Assembly: GCA_945865365.1 (NCBI GenBank)
Contig: CAMBDL010000002.1
Coordinates: 62,001 to 126,000, forward strand
Direction of reading: 5' to 3'
DNA length: 64,000 bases
From: Streptomyces griseus
GTDB taxonomy: Bacteria; Actinomycetota; Actinomycetes; Nanopelagicales; Nanopelagicaceae
Below, in pieces: positions 44,102-53,186 of this stretch. Every line of letters starts with the position of its first letter. Positions within the stretch are counted from its first letter, which is position 1. The notes under the pieces were generated by a model that ran no database searches, was not told the origin of the DNA, and saw nothing but the letters and a program-made list of their open reading frames with translations. The position numbers were made by a program, and so were the translations under genes.

Positions 44102-44113
44102 GGCTCAACGATA
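44102..44113 (-). promoter_or_regulatory. Leaderless promoter of the 66-aa gene
   Basis: TATCGT (44113-44108, minus strand) ends 6 nt before ATG 44101. The good spacing supports the gene being real. Confidence 0.5.
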
Positions 44114-44128
44114 AACCTAAGCTCTAAT

Positions 44129-44153
44129 ATCGCGCGCAGTGGCGCTATGCGAT
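44129..44153. promoter_or_regulatory. Inverted repeat abutting the ferredoxin promoter
   Basis: ATCGC (44129-44133) pairs with GCGAT (44149-44153) and GCGC (44134-44137) with GCGC (44142-44145), with loop AGTG and a 3-nt bulge. It ends one base before the TAGAAT box of the ferredoxin gene and lies between two divergent genes. It could be an operator (for example for a redox or iron regulator) or a structured element. Function not shown. Confidence 0.35.
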
Positions 44154-44159
44154 TAGAAT
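44154..44159 (+). promoter_or_regulatory. Candidate -10 box of the ferredoxin gene
   Basis: TAGAAT (44154-44159) matches the -10 consensus well. The transcript would have a leader of about 25 nt with GGAGG at 44180-44184. No good -35 is visible, since the dyad at 44129-44153 occupies that region. Confidence 0.45.
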
Positions 44160-44191
44160 CAACCCATTCCTATGAGTGTGGAGGCACCTGC

Positions 44192-44512
44192 GTGACGTAC
44201 ATAATTGCCGAGCCATGTATCGATGTTAAGGACAAGTCATGCATCGCTGAGTGTCCCGTGGACTGCATATATGAAGGCGGTCGCATGTTGTATATCCAGC
44301 CTGATGAGTGTGTCGACTGTGGCGCTTGCGAGCCAGTGTGCCCAGTAGAGGCAATTTATTATGAAGATGATGTTCCAACGAAATGGGTTGAGTTCGGCAA
44401 AGTCAATACTGAGTTCTTTGTAGAGATCGGTTCACCGGGTGGAGCTGCAAAAATGGGTCCAACTAATACCGATCACGCTTCTATAACCGCCATGCCTCCA
44501 AAGAGCGAGTAA
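44192..44512 (+). CDS. fdxA: Seven-iron ferredoxin
   Basis: Electron carrier of 106 aa with one [3Fe-4S] and one [4Fe-4S] cluster, typical of FdxA/FdxC in actinobacteria. Cysteine motifs are KSCIAECPVDCIYEG and CVDCGACEPVCPVEAIYYE. The start is set at GTG 44192 (peptide MTYIIAEPCID) with GGAGG 7 nt upstream; an in-frame ATG at 44147 would add unrelated residues. It could serve the P450 at 7998, but there is no linkage. DapC follows. Confidence 0.93.
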   Translation: MTYIIAEPCIDVKDKSCIAECPVDCIYEGGRMLYIQPDECVDCGACEPVCPVEAIYYEDDVPTKWVEFGKVNTEFFVEIGSPGGAAKMGPTNTDHASITAMPPKSE

Positions 44513-44518
44513 TACTCC

Positions 44519-45583
44519 TTGCGCTCGCAGCTCCCTGATTTTCCTTGGGATGCATTGGCCCCATTTGGCGACATTGCGCGCTCGCATCCAGATGGAATTA
44601 TTGATCTATCGCAAGGCACTCCAGTTGACCCGACACCTGATTTTATCCAAGCGGCCTTGAGGGATGCATCAAATTCACCCAGTTATCCGTTAACGGCAGG
44701 GACACCAGAGCTGCGTGCAGCGATTTCATTATGGGCACGTGAGCGACTCGGTGCCACTGGAGGTTTCGATGTGTTGCCTGTTATTGGCTCCAAAGAGCTT
44801 GTTGCATGGCTTCCTACAATTCTAGAAGCCAAAAAAGTTTTGATTCCAGAGATTGCCTACCCCACCTATCACGTAGGGGCTTTGATTGCGCGGGCAGAGT
44901 CAATCCCAGTTGGCATCGATCCATCTAACTGGCCAGCTGCAGATATTGCTTGGCTTAACTCGCCATCAAATCCAACTGGTCGTGTGCACAGCGTGGATGA
45001 AGTTAACGCTTGTATTGATTGGGCGCGCAATTCGCGATCCACGTTGGCTTCGGATGAGTGCTATTTAGAGTTTGATCACACAGCTACCTCTATTTCTGTG
45101 CTTTCACAAACAAATGGAGATAACGCGAATATTTTAGCTATTCATTCACTCTCAAAGCGTTCATCAATGGCTGGCTATAGAGCAGCCTTTATGATTGGTG
45201 ATTCACTATTGATTTCACGAATTCGCGAGTTTAGAAAACATGCTGGAATGATTGTGCCTCTTCCGGTTCAAAGAGCGATGATAGTCGCGCTATCTGATAA
45301 CGAGCATGTAGCTATTCAGCGCGCACGATATAACGCACGTCGAGATTTATTACGCCCAGCACTTGAGGCCGTCGGTTTTAGAGTGGAGTTCAGTAATTCA
45401 GGTCTTTATATCTGGTGTACGCGCGATGAAGATGCGTGGACAAGTGTTGAGTGGTTGGCTCACAGAGGAATTCTTGCTACGCCTGGAAGTTTTTATGGAG
45501 AAAAAGGGGCGCAGCATATTCGCATCGCCTTGACTGCAACGGATGCACATATAAAAGCCGCCGTTTTGCGCTTAGAGGCTTAA
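44519..45583 (+). CDS. dapC: Succinyldiaminopimelate transaminase
   Basis: PLP-dependent class I aminotransferase, 354 aa, making N-succinyl-LL-diaminopimelate in the pathway that includes DapD (28036). The PLP lysine is in HSLSKRSSMAGYR. The substrate-binding NSPSNPTGRVH and SDECYLEF and the C-terminal IRIALTATD are visible. The start appears to be TTG 44519, 6 nt after the ferredoxin stop. The ferredoxin-dapC order matches mycobacteria (fdxC-Rv1178). Confidence 0.9.
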   Translation: MRSQLPDFPWDALAPFGDIARSHPDGIIDLSQGTPVDPTPDFIQAALRDASNSPSYPLTAGTPELRAAISLWARERLGATGGFDVLPVIGSKELVAWLPTILEAKKVLIPEIAYPTYHVGALIARAESIPVGIDPSNWPAADIAWLNSPSNPTGRVHSVDEVNACIDWARNSRSTLASDECYLEFDHTATSISVLSQTNGDNANILAIHSLSKRSSMAGYRAAFMIGDSLLISRIREFRKHAGMIVPLPVQRAMIVALSDNEHVAIQRARYNARRDLLRPALEAVGFRVEFSNSGLYIWCTRDEDAWTSVEWLAHRGILATPGSFYGEKGAQHIRIALTATDAHIKAAVLRLEA

Positions 45584-45585
45584 GA

Positions 45586-46593
45586 ATGAGTGTTGGAATT
45601 CTGCTAGTAGGAGGCCTCGGTACCCGCTTAATGCCATTAACTAAAAACACCCCCAAACCTATGCTCAGTGTTGCTGGTTTGCCAGTGACTGAACACCAAC
45701 TTGCAAAGGCGCGCAATGCCGGAATTACAACTCTAGTGCTTGCAACTTCATACCTGTCTGAACTCTTTATTCCATACTTCGGTGATGGTTCTCGATGGGG
45801 AATGAAACTAATTTATGCTGTGGAAAAAGAGCCTTTGGGAACGGGAGGAGCAATTGCTCATGCCGCTCAACTGCTTGATACGGATGAATCAATCGTAGTT
45901 TTCAACGGTGATGTTTTAAGCTCTCATAATTTAAGTGAACAAATTCGACAACATCAAGATAATAATGCCGATGTAACTTTACATTTAACTTCAGTCAGTG
46001 ATGCGCGTGCCTATGGATGTGTTCCAACTGATGCAGATGGTCGAGTAACAGCATTCTTAGAAAAAATGGAAAACCCAATTACTAATACAATTAATGCAGG
46101 CTGCTATGTCTTTAATCCGGAGATTATTGCCGCATTTCCACAGAATAAAATTATTAGTATTGAGCGCGAAATTTTCCCACAAATGATTTCTAACCATGGA
46201 AGATTATTTGGATATATAGATGATTCATATTGGTTAGACATCGGTACACCAAGGGCTTTGCTTAAAGGCTCGGCCGATCTTGTATGTGGCCGCGCAGATT
46301 CCAGCGCACTATCTATGGCTCACGTTGCACTTCATGCAGACAACAAACTCATAATGAAAAACGCCGTTGTTGATGAAACGGCCTTAATCGATTTGGGCTC
46401 TAGCATTGGGGCCGACGTAGTGGTTGGTGCTAGGGCGCATATCTCGGCATCAATTATTGACAATGGGGCACGCATCGGTGCGGGGGCTATCATCAGTGAC
46501 TCTTTTATTACATCTGGCGCAGATATTGCAGAAAACACCATAATCTCGGCCTCATTTGTCACTATTGATGAGATTCTTCCCATACCAGCCTAA
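45586..46593 (+). CDS. Sugar-1-phosphate nucleotidyltransferase
   Basis: NDP-sugar pyrophosphorylase, 335 aa. The N-terminal nucleotidyltransferase domain has GILLVGGLGTRLMPLTKNTPKPM, VFNGDVLS and YWLDIGTPRA. The C-terminal left-handed beta-helix tail (about 255-330) has hexapeptide repeats such as IGADVVVGARAHIS. Mannose-1-P guanylyltransferase is likely, since whiB, phosphomannomutase and glycosyltransferase genes follow as in the mycobacterial manB-whiB2-manA region. The start at ATG 45586 follows the dapC stop by 2 nt. Confidence 0.88.
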   Translation: MSVGILLVGGLGTRLMPLTKNTPKPMLSVAGLPVTEHQLAKARNAGITTLVLATSYLSELFIPYFGDGSRWGMKLIYAVEKEPLGTGGAIAHAAQLLDTDESIVVFNGDVLSSHNLSEQIRQHQDNNADVTLHLTSVSDARAYGCVPTDADGRVTAFLEKMENPITNTINAGCYVFNPEIIAAFPQNKIISIEREIFPQMISNHGRLFGYIDDSYWLDIGTPRALLKGSADLVCGRADSSALSMAHVALHADNKLIMKNAVVDETALIDLGSSIGADVVVGARAHISASIIDNGARIGAGAIISDSFITSGADIAENTIISASFVTIDEILPIPA

Positions 46594-46631
46594 TTTCATC
46601 TTAATTAGCTGCCAGATAGCGCTGATTTAAC

Positions 46632-46660
46632 TTGACATATTCGACTTACACGCGTGTAAT
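46632..46660 (+). promoter_or_regulatory. Promoter of whiB with overlapping palindrome
   Basis: TTGACA (46632-46637), an exact 17-nt spacer and TGTAAT (46655-46660) make the strongest -35/-10 pair in the window. The transcript would have a leader of about 55 nt with AAGGAG at 46708-46713 and an extra GGGAGGAG upstream near 46689. The -10 is covered by a 14-bp palindrome. Confidence 0.75.
46646..46659. promoter_or_regulatory. 14-bp perfect palindrome TTACACGCGTGTAA over the whiB -10 (candidate operator)
   Basis: The palindrome spans the end of the spacer and five bases of the -10 box, so a bound dimer would block polymerase. Its half-sites TTACAC/GTGTAA resemble those of the developmental repressor BldD, a known regulator of whiB-type genes in Streptomyces. 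The centre is one base wider here (14 instead of 13), so the match is not exact. Confidence 0.55.
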
Positions 46661-46720
46661 TCATTCTTAAGTAAGTCTTTTCCACGAGGGAGGAGACACA
46701 AAGACCTAAGGAGAATCGGT

Positions 46721-47020
46721 ATGCCGATCCGACCTGAAGCCACGAACTCCCCGAGCCCCACAACTGGCCCTAAAATCACCCTAGCCAATGGAGAGAATGT
46801 TGAACTCTCTTGGCAAGAGCGCTCCTTATGCGCTCAAACCGACCCTGAAGCATTTTTCCCAGAAAAAGGTGGATCTACGCGCGAGGCAAAGCGTGTCTGT
46901 CTTTCATGCGATGTTCGTTCTGAGTGTTTGGAATATGCGCTCGCACACGACGAGCGTTTTGGCATCTGGGGCGGACTCTCAGAGCGCGAACGCCGTCGCC
47001 TCAAGCGTCGCACTGCCTAA
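46721..47020 (+). CDS. WhiB-family iron-sulfur transcription factor (WhiB2/WhmD type)
   Basis: Small [4Fe-4S] regulator, 99 aa. Four cluster cysteines: C37, C60, C63 and C69 (SLCAQ, RVCLSC, SECLEY), then the G-I-W-G-G turn (81-85) and a basic C-terminal tail (RERRRLKRR) for DNA contact. Position between mannosyl-nucleotide and glycosyltransferase genes matches whiB2, linked to septation. It has a strong promoter with a palindromic operator and a good ribosome site. Confidence 0.93.
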   Translation: MPIRPEATNSPSPTTGPKITLANGENVELSWQERSLCAQTDPEAFFPEKGGSTREAKRVCLSCDVRSECLEYALAHDERFGIWGGLSERERRRLKRRTA

Positions 47021-47047
47021 AACTCTTAGCTTAAGCGGGTTAGAACT

Positions 47048-50000
47048 ATGGCTGCACAAGCGGCATTAGATTCATATCGCGTTACTGCGATCATCGTTAG
47101 TCATGACGGTGAATTATGGTTACCGGAAACCGTTGCAGCGTTAGCATCACAAACGCGACCTATTGATCATGTAATTGCCGTTGACACCGCATCGAAAGAT
47201 GCATCTAAACAACTTTTAAAATCTGCACACATTCCTACCATTCATGCCGAACGAGATTGTGGATTTGGCGAAGCCGTTTCTTTAGCAGTTGATTCAATAA
47301 AGCATCACGGCGAAGACAAAAGTGAATGGATTTGGCTAATTCATGATGACAGCGCACCGGCTTCAACGGCATTGGAGTTTTTACTTGAGTGCATAAAGGA
47401 TCGACCACAAGTTGCTATGGTCGGACCAAAACTTCTTGGCTGGCACGACCGTACACACTTGTTAGAAGCAGGAATAAGTATTGCTGGTAATGGAGCACGC
47501 TGGAGCGGATTAGAACCCCTTGAATACGATCAAGGTCAACATGATGGAATTCATGAAGTACTCGCGGTAAGTACAGCTGGTGCATTAATTCGCCGAGATA
47601 TTTTTGAAGAGATAGGTAGATTTGATTTAAATCTTGCACTTTTTCGCGACGATATTGATTTTGGCTGGCGGGCAAGAGTGGCAGGCCATTCAGTTTTAGT
47701 TACTACAAAAGCCATTGCTTTTCACGCGCAAGCATCGGCCACCGAAAGACGCGTTGTAGATGTTGCCGGCGCTTTTTTGCATCGTCCCTTATTACTCGAT
47801 CGCCGTAACGCGGCTTATGTCTTACTTGCAAACTCGTCATGGTGGATGATTCCGTGGCTGGCGGTTCAACTATTGAGCTCAGCACTAGCCCGTTCTATAG
47901 GATATTTATTAGCAAAACTTCCAGGTTATGCCAGCGATGAATTACTTGCTGTGGCTTCTCTAATTATTCGACCAAGTTTAATTTATAAGGCTCGTAAAGC
48001 AAGAAAAGCCAAACGCTTTATTTCCGCTCGAATTATCTCAGCCTTCATTCCACCTCGTTGGTCACAACTTCGCTTAGGCACTTCGCGCTTAGTTGAGCGA
48101 GCAAGAATTCTTTTACTGCCAAGCAGTGATGAAGCATCAAAATCAACTCTAGATTCAGATGAAGATGAAGACTTATTAGTGCCCACAAAGAATTATCAGT
48201 GGTTTGGTGTTTTTCGAAAGCCACAGGTCCTTGGTTTTCTAGTCTTAGGAATATTTACTCTTTTATCTTCTCGAAATAGATTAGGATCTTTAATCGGAGG
48301 GGCTCTACCTGCCTCACCTGACGGTGCTCGAGATTTATGGCGTGCCTATTTTGAATCTTGGCATCAAGTTGGAATGGGAAGCTCTAATGCTTCACCGCCT
48401 TGGATTGCACTATTGGCGATAGGTGCAACTCTCTTACTTGGCAAAGCTGGACTATTGATCACGCTTATATTCCTATGTGCTCCGTTGTTGATGATGTGGT
48501 CAATCTTTAACTTATTAAAGCGTTTCACCACTAATAACTGGATCAGCGTACCTATCGGCTTTTTGTATGCGATATCGCCAGTGGCCATTGCAGCGATTAA
48601 CTCAGGTCGATTGGGCACTGTAATTGTTCTCATAATTGCTCCACAGGTACCGCTACTACTGTGGAATTGGAAGTTAATAGAGTTGCACAGGTGGAGACGG
48701 GTGTTTGGAACATCAACTCTTTTTGCGGTTCTGTATGCCTTCACATTAGTTGGTTTCGTCATTACTTTTTTTGCCGCCGCAGTTGCAGTCTTTTTTGATT
48801 ATCAAAGTTTCAGAGTCAGTCAGAACAAATCTCTCTTCTTAGAGCGAGTTTATAAGCGATTAACTCTTGTTTTTCTCCCACTACTTTTAACCGCACCATA
48901 TTCCCTTGAAGCTTTCATCTACCCTTCTAGATTCTTAGCTGAACCCGGAATCAGTACCGCTGGAGGACACACAAACCTTGTGCTTTTGGCCAATCCCGGG
49001 GGAGTTGGGGCGATGCCTTGGTGGATTATTAGCCCAGTATTTCTCATTTTGATTGTTTCACTCTTCTCATCTGGTTCAGCACGAAGAATTTCTCAATATG
49101 GAGTCGGATTTCTTTCGGCAGCTATTTTCTTTTCTGCATTTTCAATTTCCGTACATGGAAACTCAGCAAGCTCGCGAGTCTGGGTGGGAAGCTTTCTAGT
49201 TTGCGCAACAATCTCTGCAGCCACTGCCGGTGTCGAAATTCTTGATCGTCTTCGGGTTGTCCTTATTTCTAGCAATATTAATTTCAGGCATATATTAGCT
49301 GGGCTCTTATTAATAGCAACGTCGCTTTATTCAATTATGACTTTAAGTTGGTCAATCAGCGCTGGTGCAAGCTCTCCTGTGCAAAGTAATAGTCCAACAG
49401 TGATGCCAGCCTTTTTAAACGTTGAATATGAAACAAAGATATTAGTTGTACGTGAAATAGGTGCTGACGGATCGAAAGCTGTTCAATATTACATTTCGAG
49501 AGGGGCTGATATCGAGTTAGGAGAGCCAGATGTTGCACCACGCCAAATCCCAGCACTGGTTGATGCAGCTCAGTCCCTGATAGACGGAACCGGAAATAAG
49601 AGCAGCACAGTATTAGCGCACTATGGAATCAAATATGTTTTCGTGAAGTCACCTTTTGATCCAAATGTCATTCAAACTATCGATGGGTTGGGTGGTTTTA
49701 CCCGTGCATCGGCAACAACAGCAGGAGTAGTGTGGAAAGTAAGTGGAGTAATCGGACGTCTTGTATTTACCGCCCCCAATGGTGTTCAGCAAGTACTTGA
49801 GGCTGGCGAAGTCGGATCGCGCACGACCGTTCCATCGGCGGGTACGGTCACAGTTACTGAAGCCTATGATCGCTCTTGGCAGATTGTAGAGAATGGCTAT
49901 CGACTCCCACGCACGATGAGTGATCTTGGATTGCCAATATTCACCGCCACTGAAGCCGGTGAAATCTCCTTGATTCACGATGGCACTATCCGCCGTGCCT

Positions 50001-50098
50001 GGTTATCACTAAGTGTAATTCTCTGGGCCGTAGTAATAATTCTTGCGCTACCTGCTGGCCGTCGTAAACGTGAGATCTCCGAAAAGGAGTTAGCATGA
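47048..50098 (+). CDS. Large membrane glycosyltransferase (GT2 + polytopic C-terminal region)
   Basis: A 1016-aa protein. The N-terminal GT2 domain (about 1-300) has ITAIIVSHDGELWLPE, WIWLIHDDSAP (DxD-like) and LFRDDIDFGWRARVAG. A linker with an acidic patch near residue 375 leads to roughly ten or more TM helices (about 390-800). A C-terminal extracytoplasmic beta-rich region follows, then a last TM helix near the end. I recall this architecture next to whiB and DUF5719 in other actinobacteria. It probably makes a cell-envelope glycan; donor and acceptor are unknown. Confidence 0.88.
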   Translation: MAAQAALDSYRVTAIIVSHDGELWLPETVAALASQTRPIDHVIAVDTASKDASKQLLKSAHIPTIHAERDCGFGEAVSLAVDSIKHHGEDKSEWIWLIHDDSAPASTALEFLLECIKDRPQVAMVGPKLLGWHDRTHLLEAGISIAGNGARWSGLEPLEYDQGQHDGIHEVLAVSTAGALIRRDIFEEIGRFDLNLALFRDDIDFGWRARVAGHSVLVTTKAIAFHAQASATERRVVDVAGAFLHRPLLLDRRNAAYVLLANSSWWMIPWLAVQLLSSALARSIGYLLAKLPGYASDELLAVASLIIRPSLIYKARKARKAKRFISARIISAFIPPRWSQLRLGTSRLVERARILLLPSSDEASKSTLDSDEDEDLLVPTKNYQWFGVFRKPQVLGFLVLGIFTLLSSRNRLGSLIGGALPASPDGARDLWRAYFESWHQVGMGSSNASPPWIALLAIGATLLLGKAGLLITLIFLCAPLLMMWSIFNLLKRFTTNNWISVPIGFLYAISPVAIAAINSGRLGTVIVLIIAPQVPLLLWNWKLIELHRWRRVFGTSTLFAVLYAFTLVGFVITFFAAAVAVFFDYQSFRVSQNKSLFLERVYKRLTLVFLPLLLTAPYSLEAFIYPSRFLAEPGISTAGGHTNLVLLANPGGVGAMPWWIISPVFLILIVSLFSSGSARRISQYGVGFLSAAIFFSAFSISVHGNSASSRVWVGSFLVCATISAATAGVEILDRLRVVLISSNINFRHILAGLLLIATSLYSIMTLSWSISAGASSPVQSNSPTVMPAFLNVEYETKILVVREIGADGSKAVQYYISRGADIELGEPDVAPRQIPALVDAAQSLIDGTGNKSSTVLAHYGIKYVFVKSPFDPNVIQTIDGLGGFTRASATTAGVVWKVSGVIGRLVFTAPNGVQQVLEAGEVGSRTTVPSAGTVTVTEAYDRSWQIVENGYRLPRTMSDLGLPIFTATEAGEISLIHDGTIRRAWLSLSVILWAVVIILALPAGRRKREISEKELA

Positions 50099-51405
50099 AA
50101 TCTAGAAACTCCTTTATCAGTATAGGAATTCTTGCGCTAGCTTTTCTTATGGCTACGGTTTTAGGTGCGACCGTCACATCTAAAGGTTATTCCGAGACCT
50201 ATCCTGCAGTCGTTTGCCCTCCGACATTACCGGGGCTTTCATCTTCGATATCTCTAACATCAAAGAAAACGCAGTATCAACGTTTATCAAATAGAAGCAG
50301 TCGTACAAATGCTTTTAACACTCTTCGTTACTCAGTTATGAAGGATCCGTTACTAATCACCTCTGAGGGTGCTACACCAGTTGATTGGCAGAGTCGTTCA
50401 GGCAGTTGGGCAGGCGGAGTGATTTGTGCAGGCCCAGCAACTTCACAGTGGTTTGTCGGTGGACGCTCAGATGTAACATCGCGAGGTCGTTTAATTGTGG
50501 TCAATAGCGGTCTCAGTAATGCAGTTGTAGATGTGCAGGCTTTTTCAGAAAACGGAAAACAGGCAATAAAATCCTTCAATATTAAATCTAAAAATTTTGC
50601 AATACTCTCACTCGATACATTGGCAACTGGTGATCGAAACTTAGTCGTTCATGTCACGCCTCGCTCAGGGCGCATAAATGCATTTATGATTGATGAACAA
50701 GGATCTGGATTAAGAGCACTCGGCGGAGATTTAGTGAATCCCATCATCGCAGCTAACAAAAAATTAATAATTCCAGCGATTCCGAATCAAAGAATTAAAG
50801 GAGTTAAAAAGTCAGCTAGTTCTCATAAGCTACGTATTATGACAACATCAGAAAATGGAGCTAGTTTTACGGCTGAGGTTCTTTCTTCAGATGGACGCTT
50901 TGTTCCAGTTGGTCTGAGTTCGCGTGCGCTGACAGCGGGCACAGTGATGGAAGTTTCATTGGCACCCAAGATCGTTTCAAGTAGCTTTGCACTTCGGATA
51001 ACTAGTGACCAACCAATCGTTGCAGCCGTGTCATCGACAGTTAGTGTCGGTTCGCGCAAGGATTTTGTATGGAGTACGCCAGTAACTGCGCTTGAGCCGA
51101 TGAAAATTGGAATTACTGGCCTTTCACCACTGATAGTTTTTGCTGGCGACTCAATCAACGTCAAGCTCGAAGTAATGTTGATAAATGGGAAAACCATTCA
51201 TACCACGGTTAAAGGAGGCGATATTGCTACATGGCGTGCCCCACAGTCAGCTAGATCTCTCACGATTCTCAAGGCAAGCAAAGAGAGCTATGCAGGGGCT
51301 TTAGTACTCTCAGTCAACGGTTATGGATATATTCCAATTACGCCAGGTAGTTCACTCACGCGAGTTCAGATTCCACATTCAAACATTCGCGTTCTAAATC
51401 CCTGA
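50095..51405 (+). CDS. DUF5719 family secreted/anchored protein
   Basis: Protein of 436 aa. An N-terminal hydrophobic helix (about 6-27) serves as signal anchor, and the rest is an extracytoplasmic beta-rich domain. Recognised as DUF5719 by position after the large glycosyltransferase and by segments such as SQWFVGGRSDVTSRGRLIV. It overlaps the glycosyltransferase by 4 nt, implying a functional pair. Function unknown. Confidence 0.82.
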   Translation: MKSRNSFISIGILALAFLMATVLGATVTSKGYSETYPAVVCPPTLPGLSSSISLTSKKTQYQRLSNRSSRTNAFNTLRYSVMKDPLLITSEGATPVDWQSRSGSWAGGVICAGPATSQWFVGGRSDVTSRGRLIVVNSGLSNAVVDVQAFSENGKQAIKSFNIKSKNFAILSLDTLATGDRNLVVHVTPRSGRINAFMIDEQGSGLRALGGDLVNPIIAANKKLIIPAIPNQRIKGVKKSASSHKLRIMTTSENGASFTAEVLSSDGRFVPVGLSSRALTAGTVMEVSLAPKIVSSSFALRITSDQPIVAAVSSTVSVGSRKDFVWSTPVTALEPMKIGITGLSPLIVFAGDSINVKLEVMLINGKTIHTTVKGGDIATWRAPQSARSLTILKASKESYAGALVLSVNGYGYIPITPGSSLTRVQIPHSNIRVLNP

Positions 51406-51434
51406 GAATCCCCAAAAAAGTGATGCAATCCCAC

Positions 51435-51447
51435 TAATCTTCTTTGT
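51435..51447 (+). promoter_or_regulatory. Leaderless promoter of DUF3499 gene
   Basis: TAATCT (51435-51440) ends 7 nt before ATG 51448. Confidence 0.55.
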
Positions 51448-51819
51448 ATGAGTTCAAAGACAAAGTTAGGGCGCGGCTGTTCTCGTGTGGGCTGCCGCTC
51501 ACACGCAACCATGACTTTGACATATGTCTACGCTGAGTCAACCGCCGTCGTCGGGCCATTAGCAACATTTAGTGAACCGCATGCATATGACTTATGTGTG
51601 ATGCATGGTGAAAGATTAAAAGTTCCCCATGGATGGAGTGTCATTAAACAAGAGCTATCTTTACATGAGCAAGGTCCATCAGAAGATGACTTGATGGCGA
51701 TAGCAGATGCAGTACGAGAAGTAGCGCTGATAGAAAGTCCAGATGAAGTGAAATCAGTCAGTGAGAGTCAACAGTCGCAGGTTGGTCGTCGCGGCCACCT
51801 TCGTGCAATCCCTTCTTAA
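51448..51819 (+). CDS. DUF3499 family protein
   Basis: Cytosolic protein of 123 aa. The family start GRGCSRVGCRSHATMTLTYVY and YDLCVMHGERLKVPHGW place Cys, Cys and Cys/His pairs as a probable zinc site (C11, C16, C51, H54 approximately). It lies between DUF5719 and phosphomannomutase as in other actinobacteria. Function unknown. Confidence 0.88.
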   Translation: MSSKTKLGRGCSRVGCRSHATMTLTYVYAESTAVVGPLATFSEPHAYDLCVMHGERLKVPHGWSVIKQELSLHEQGPSEDDLMAIADAVREVALIESPDEVKSVSESQQSQVGRRGHLRAIPS

Positions 51820-51827
51820 AATTAAAG
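51817..51827 (+). promoter_or_regulatory. Candidate leaderless promoter of the phosphomannomutase gene
   Basis: TAAAAT (51817-51822) overlaps the DUF3499 stop and ends 5 nt before ATG 51828. The spacing is one base tighter than elsewhere. Confidence 0.4.
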
Positions 51828-53186
51828 ATGAATTCAATTCCGCAGATTTTTAAAGCCTACGATATTCGTGGACTTGTTGACTTAGAGATCACACCCGATT
51901 TTACTTTTGCAACCGGTCTTGCCTTTGCGCGCTTCTTGCAACAAGTTCGTGAGCCTGGCACCATAGTTATTGGTGAAGATATGCGTCCTTCATCTCCCGA
52001 TTTAGCTGCTGCATTTTCTGCCGGCATTACATCACAAGGAATGGACGTGATACGGATAGGACTTGCATCCACGGATATGTTGTATTTTGCTTCGGGCACT
52101 TTAGGACTTCCGGGTGCAATGTTTACTGCGAGCCATAATCCTGCTAATTACAATGGAATCAAGTTGTGTTTGAGTAGTGCGCGACCTATAGGCAAGGAGT
52201 CTGGCCTCCTGACAATTGAAAACTTTGTTCGAGCCGGATCTCCTTTAGAGATTCGTTCAGTAGGAGTTGAAAGTAACCGTGACATGCTAGAGGAATATGT
52301 GGATTACTTACTTTCGTTAGTCGAGCTCTCACATATTCGCCGGCTCAAGATTGTAGTTGATGCTGGAAATGGAATGGCGGGCCATACAGCGCCTGCGATC
52401 TTTGCTCGCCTCAACTGCGAATTAATTCCGATGTATTTTGAATTAGATGGCAGCTTTCCAAATCATGAGGCTAACCCCATAGAAGTATCAAATTTACTTG
52501 ATCTACAGAGAGTGGTTAAAGAAAAGAAAGCAGACCTGGGCTTAGCCTTCGATGGAGATGCAGACCGTTGTTTCATTATTGATGAAAATGGAAAGGCGGT
52601 TAATCCCTCAGACCTAACCGCATTGATTGCACATCGAGAACTTATTAAACATCCAGGGTCAACAATTATTTATAACCTCATCTCATCAAGAGCGGTACTA
52701 GAAACTATTGAGGAAAATAATGGGGTAGGACTGCGTAGTCGAGTAGGACACTCCTATATTAAAAAATTGATGGCCGATAGCGGAGCAATATTTGGTGGTG
52801 AGCACTCCGGCCATTTCTATTTTGACGAATTTTGGCGTGCAGATTCAGGGGCACTGGCAGCATTACATGCCATTGCAGCCTTAGGCATGAGCAAGCAACC
52901 AATGTCAGAAATCCTTAAGCCATATCAGCGATATGTGATGAGCGGGGAGATAAATTCTAAAGTCGAGGATGCCGAAGCGGTTACGACATTGATTGAAAAA
53001 ACTTTCACTTCTAAGCCTGGGGTCACCTCCGATCATTTAGATGGCCTGACAATCAATGGGGATACATGGTGGTTTAACCTTCGCCTCTCAAACACAGAGC
53101 CTTTACTGCGCTTGAATGTTGAGGCTAGGACTACGGCAGATATGCAGGCTTTGCGCGATGAAGTTTTGGGGCTTATTAGGGGCTAG
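51828..53186 (+). CDS. Phosphomannomutase / phosphoglucomutase
   Basis: Interconverts mannose-6-P and mannose-1-P (or the glucose forms), 452 aa. Phosphoserine loop MFTASHNPANYNGIKLC, metal loop AFDGDADRCF, sugar loop FGGEHSGHFYF and C-terminal phosphate loop LSNTEPLLRLN. It supplies mannose-1-P for the nucleotidyltransferase at 45586. The manA and SIS-domain genes that often follow are not present. Confidence 0.93.
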   Translation: MNSIPQIFKAYDIRGLVDLEITPDFTFATGLAFARFLQQVREPGTIVIGEDMRPSSPDLAAAFSAGITSQGMDVIRIGLASTDMLYFASGTLGLPGAMFTASHNPANYNGIKLCLSSARPIGKESGLLTIENFVRAGSPLEIRSVGVESNRDMLEEYVDYLLSLVELSHIRRLKIVVDAGNGMAGHTAPAIFARLNCELIPMYFELDGSFPNHEANPIEVSNLLDLQRVVKEKKADLGLAFDGDADRCFIIDENGKAVNPSDLTALIAHRELIKHPGSTIIYNLISSRAVLETIEENNGVGLRSRVGHSYIKKLMADSGAIFGGEHSGHFYFDEFWRADSGALAALHAIAALGMSKQPMSEILKPYQRYVMSGEINSKVEDAEAVTTLIEKTFTSKPGVTSDHLDGLTINGDTWWFNLRLSNTEPLLRLNVEARTTADMQALRDEVLGLIRG

